From DASPKA01 sp035628335 (GTDB lineage Bacteria > Patescibacteriota > Doudnabacteria > UBA920): a stretch of 22,930 nucleotides of DNA. The DNA lies in assembly GCA_035628335.1 (NCBI GenBank), contig DASPKA010000092.1, positions 1 through 22,930 on the forward strand. The letters are read 5' to 3'. The notes beneath the pieces are model-generated. The model was not told where the DNA came from and made no database searches. It worked only from the letters and a program-made list of their open reading frames with translations. A program made the translations under genes and the position numbers. Below, piece after piece: positions 20,704 through 22,930 of this stretch; position 1 is the first letter of the stretch; every line of letters starts with the position of its first letter.

Positions 20704-21651
20704 TTAAAATTTGCCGTGGTCATGCTCGATTTTTTCCACAGCTAGCTGTAAGGTGCTGAGCAGTTCACGGAAGGCGTGTTTAGTGTTTTTCACGTCAACA
20801 CCTTTCATCTTGAGTACGTAGGGTAATACTCCGACAATAAACTCTGCAAAGAGCCTGCATTTGAGCTGAATGTACTCTGCAGTATATTCACCAAATGACT
20901 TACGTCTTTTTTGTTTTGTTTGTGTGGTCGGTGCTTTACTTGGTATGGGCGCAGGAAGGGGCTTGGGGGTAGGGGCGGGTGTAGGCGGGGGAGTTCCTGG
21001 CTTAGTTGTCCACCTTGTTCCTTCTCCTTTCCCTCCCTTTTCTTGGGCAACTACTAGCCTAAGCATTGCTTCGCTCAATCCATTTTGAGCGGCATGTTTA
21101 GCTAAGCGGATCTGAGTCTCTCTATCTTTGAAGATAGTGAGTTGAATGGCATGGTTGAAGCCTAGTTGGCCTGAAATGACCATAACTTGGACTTCTTTAG
21201 CGAGACTCAGGAATTGGAGTCGTCTATGTATGGTAGCTTCACTTTTGCCAACGCTCTGCGCTATAGTCGCGATGCTCATTTTATATTCTCCCATGAGCAT
21301 CATACACACCCTTGCTTCTTCCTCAATGGTGAGGTCCGCGCGCTGCATGTTCTCAGTCATGGCAAACACGAACGCGTCACGGTCAGTTAGCTGCTCAATG
21401 ATCAGGGCAGGTACGGTACTCGCGCCAGTCTTTTTGGCTGCCCTGAGCCTGCGTGAGCCAAAAACGAGCTTGTACTTACCAGATCCTGTTTTTCCTCGGG
21501 AGCGAAGCATTACAGGTTGCAGGATACCCTGCTTACGAACGGACGCAGCTAGTTCTTCCATGAGACTTTCGTCGTAGTAATGTCTTACCACGAAAGCCTC
21601 TTCAATTTCAGTCAGTGGTATTTGATATACGACGTTTTTTAGTTGCGGCAT
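20704..21651 (-). CDS. ParB/Spo0J-like protein with altered CTPase motif and Pro-rich linker
   Basis: 315 aa from the ATG at 21651, seven bases after a perfect AGGAGG; an upstream in-frame start at 21690 lacks such support. The ParB N-terminal domain has SVRKQGILQPVML, GSRRLRAAKKTG (65-76) and ENMQRADLTIEEEA (100-113). A helix-turn-helix lies at 125-146 (IATIAQSVGKSEATIHRRL). A Pro/Thr-rich linker (218-242) joins a C-terminal helical region unlike the standard dimerisation domain. In ParB the GERR glutamate (E78 in B. subtilis Spo0J) is needed for CTP hydrolysis; here it is S66. The ENxQR motif is kept. No parA is adjacent. It could be the chromosomal ParB or a specialised ParB-like regulator. 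Its start lies inside the end of the repeat-protein gene. Confidence 0.88.
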   Translation of the reverse strand: MPQLKNVVYQIPLTEIEEAFVVRHYYDESLMEELAASVRKQGILQPVMLRSRGKTGSGKYKLVFGSRRLRAAKKTGASTVPALIIEQLTDRDAFVFAMTENMQRADLTIEEEARVCMMLMGEYKMSIATIAQSVGKSEATIHRRLQFLSLAKEVQVMVISGQLGFNHAIQLTIFKDRETQIRLAKHAAQNGLSEAMLRLVVAQEKGGKGEGTRWTTKPGTPPPTPAPTPKPLPAPIPSKAPTTQTKQKRRKSFGEYTAEYIQLKCRLFAEFIVGVLPYVLKMKGVDVKNTKHAFRELLSTLQLAVEKIEHDHGKF

Positions 21652-22699
21652 TTTCTGTCCTCCTTTGCGACAGGTCTTGTATGTTGTCAAAAATTTCTTG
21701 TTTTTGTTCGACGCTTAGGCTTCTCACCCAAGCTTTTGAAGACCATATTTGGCAATGCTCAGCATAATCTATGCCCGCGGCATATACTGCTGTAGCCCAG
21801 TTGCCAAAATGATAAACTGCGGATGACACAAGTGCGCATTCTAGTTTACGCATATTCGAATGACTCAGAAACGCACCGGCATCATGTAATAGCTTTATGT
21901 CAGCTATGATATTTTCTTTATCCCGCACTTGCATAAGGCGTACCTCGTCATAATTGAACCCCGCTGCTTCTATGGCTTTTTGCCAGCTACCAAAGTGTTT
22001 TTCTCCAGCTGATTTTAGGGCTTGGTATTCAACCATAACTGCAGCAGAGTTAAGCGGCAAACCTTTGATATAGCGGACAAGTATTTCGACAATTACTCGA
22101 GACTTCGTCCAGGTAATTCGTGGGTCTATCTTTTCCACCTGCGCGAGAGTTAATGCTTTTTCCCAACTACCGCAATGCCGCTTGGCAGCAGTGTAGAGGT
22201 CATACGCGTCTCCATACGGGTCCCAGCAATAGCTCAATGATAACCCAGCAAGCACACGCGCTTGGATCTCAGCTATAACTATCGTTTTGGACCATACTCG
22301 GTATGGTTTTTTTACTCGAATTTTTGAATAGTCGAGTCCAGCTTCAGCTATTGCTTGTGCCCAACCCCCAAAGTACTTGTGCGCGGCAGCATATAGTCGA
22401 GGAAGTTTTGTCTGGATAAAGTTAGAGTTAAGTGGCAGCCGGTCTTCATAGCGTTTAAGGATAACCCCAATGATTTTCTCTTTACCCCACTTTGGCTTGG
22501 GCCGTTCTTTGACTTTTGTACTTTCATAGTCAATACCTGCGGCCTCCACCGCAGATTTCCAGTTCCCGAAATTCGCTTTTGCAGCAAGGTACAGGTCTTT
22601 GTGGTTTTGTTGGACGAACCATGGGCTTGGGTTATTATTTGTATAGAGGCTTTGGATAGCCGCTATGACTTTCGTTTGGTCCCAAATTTTTGCTGGCAT
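21608..22699 (-). CDS. Protein with five tandem ~63-residue repeats (homing-endonuclease-associated type)
   Basis: 363 aa from the ATG at 22699, preceded by AAGGAGGTAAGG. Five repeats begin near residues 6, 71, 136, 197 and 259. Each has W-x-K/Q-x-x-V/I-I-x-x-I, a middle G-x-P/S-L-N/S segment, LY-x-AA-x-x-x-F/C-G-x-W-x-x-A-x-x-x-A-G-I/L-D-Y. This resembles the homing-endonuclease-associated repeat family (PF18780) known from predicted DNA-binding proteins. No nuclease domain is present. The C-terminus (319-363) is polar and basic (ATKKRRISN). Repeat 3 is the most divergent (CWDPYGDAYDLY). The gene overlaps the ParB-like gene by 44 bases, so both are translated from one message. A sequence-specific DNA-binding partner of the ParB-like protein is plausible. 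Confidence 0.8.
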   Translation of the reverse strand: MPAKIWDQTKVIAAIQSLYTNNNPSPWFVQQNHKDLYLAAKANFGNWKSAVEAAGIDYESTKVKERPKPKWGKEKIIGVILKRYEDRLPLNSNFIQTKLPRLYAAAHKYFGGWAQAIAEAGLDYSKIRVKKPYRVWSKTIVIAEIQARVLAGLSLSYCWDPYGDAYDLYTAAKRHCGSWEKALTLAQVEKIDPRITWTKSRVIVEILVRYIKGLPLNSAAVMVEYQALKSAGEKHFGSWQKAIEAAGFNYDEVRLMQVRDKENIIADIKLLHDAGAFLSHSNMRKLECALVSSAVYHFGNWATAVYAAGIDYAEHCQIWSSKAWVRSLSVEQKQEIFDNIQDLSQRRTENAATKKRRISNTTD

Positions 22700-22738
22700 C
22701 CTTACCTCCTTAAGTTTGAAGTGTTTGTTTACAATAGA

Positions 22739-22767
22739 ATACTATGCAAAATTCCCCTTGGGGTCAA
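22739..22767 (-). promoter_or_regulatory. Promoter of the repeat-protein/ParB-like operon
   Basis: On the minus strand TTGACC, 17 nt, TAGTAT (plus positions 22762-22767 and 22739-22744). The leader is about 30 nt and contains the AAGGAGG ribosome-binding site before the ATG at 22699. Confidence 0.6.
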
Positions 22768-22808
22768 TAAAGCGCTAAGGCTTGCTAAAAGATGTTCCAA
22801 TTGCAGCA

Positions 22809-22845
22809 ATTAGGGTTACCTAATCGGCGCTAAACTTTGTACACT
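22809..22845 (+). promoter_or_regulatory. Leaderless promoter with overlapping dyad for the gene at 22852
   Basis: TTACCT (22816-22821), 18 nt, TACACT (22840-22845), ending six bases before the ATG at 22852. The perfect dyad ATTAGG-GTTA-CCTAAT (22809-22824) covers the -35 box and may be an operator. Confidence 0.45.
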
Positions 22846-22851
22846 GGTAGC

Positions 22852-22930
22852 ATGGCTACCAAAGATACAAAACACAACTTAATGTTCCTAAAAAAGAATA
22901 TCCTTGACCGATATATCCGTCGTTCCTTGA
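22852..22930 (+). CDS. N-terminus of an unidentified gene (3' partial)
   Basis: The frame starts at ATG and is open through the right window edge. About 26 codons are visible: MATKDTKHNLMFLKKN then ILDRYIRRSL. The N-terminus is basic and amphipathic. There is no SD; a -10-like TACACT ends six bases upstream. Too short to identify. It is divergent from the repeat-protein/ParB-like operon with about 85 nt between the two promoter -10 boxes. Confidence 0.5.
   Translation, partial: MATKDTKHNLMFLKKNILDRYIRRSL

Noticed and set aside
20783..20800. parS-like site inside the ParB-like gene
   Set aside because: TTTTTCACGTCAACAC matches the TGTTTCACGTGAAACA consensus at only about 11 of 16 positions; another partial match at about 10489 (TTTCACGTGTCAC) is equally weak.
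21146..21577. 143-aa plus-strand ORF
   Set aside because: Antisense to the ParB N-terminal and HTH domains, whose motifs are clear.

Overview
The window looks like a chromosomal segment of a Patescibacteria/CPR-type bacterium. The evidence is indirect. Genes are compact and often overlap. Core genes mostly lack Shine-Dalgarno (SD) sites. There are many small membrane or unknown proteins, and a membrane-anchored protein joins a thrombospondin-type-3 calcium segment to pilin-like domains, an architecture common in that group. A DinD/BRO-N protein and a NERD plus UvrD-nuclease pair also fit. TGA is used as a stop, so the code is not the SR1/Gracilibacteria one. No rRNA, tRNA, CRISPR array, transposase or integrase was seen. 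The exact phylum cannot be fixed from sequence reading alone.

Layout. (1) 2-1103: the 3' part of a reading frame joining the tail of a WecG/TagA-like glycosyltransferase to an RppH-like NUDIX domain, then a PIN-domain RNase. (2) 1104-5277: an inverted repeat, a good sigma-70 promoter and a roughly 160-nt structured leader precede a 3-TM protein, a membrane-anchored NERD nuclease and a UvrD helicase with a C-terminal PD-(D/E)XK nuclease. (3) 5327-6956: three unrecognised genes around a bidirectional terminator. (4) 7081-9740: an AlkA-type glycosylase, a YbaK/EbsC-type deacylase, a YdjM-like membrane protein and a divergent inositol-monophosphatase-fold protein, closed by a palindromic terminator. 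(5) 9829-13416: a DinD-like protein, then xseA-xseB-TM protein-pheS with two internal promoters. (6) 13418-18214: pheS and pheT are separated by about 2.35 kb that holds the TSP3/pilin-like protein and two small minus-strand genes; each phe gene is followed by an unusual pair of facing AAAGTC arrays. (7) 18219-20645: gyrB and a small basic protein. (8) 20704-22767: a minus-strand operon of a five-repeat putative DNA-binding protein overlapping a ParB-like protein that has a Ser where the GERR motif has Glu. (9) A plus-strand gene enters at 22852.

Themes. DNA repair and processing recur (AlkA, ExoVII, DinD, UvrD-nuclease, NERD, gyrase, ParB-like), as do RNA turnover and translation quality (RppH-like, PIN, YbaK, PheRS). 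Two translation-initiation styles are visible. Several core genes have a -10 box 6-8 nt before the ATG and no SD (leaderless), while most unknown or accessory genes have strong SDs. The best candidates for something undescribed are the structured leader plus NERD/helicase-nuclease operon (1104-5277), the paired AAAGTC arrays, and the repeat-protein/ParB-like pair. No gene-free stretch exceeds 300 bases; the longest, 1104-1341, is filled by the dyad, promoter and leader.
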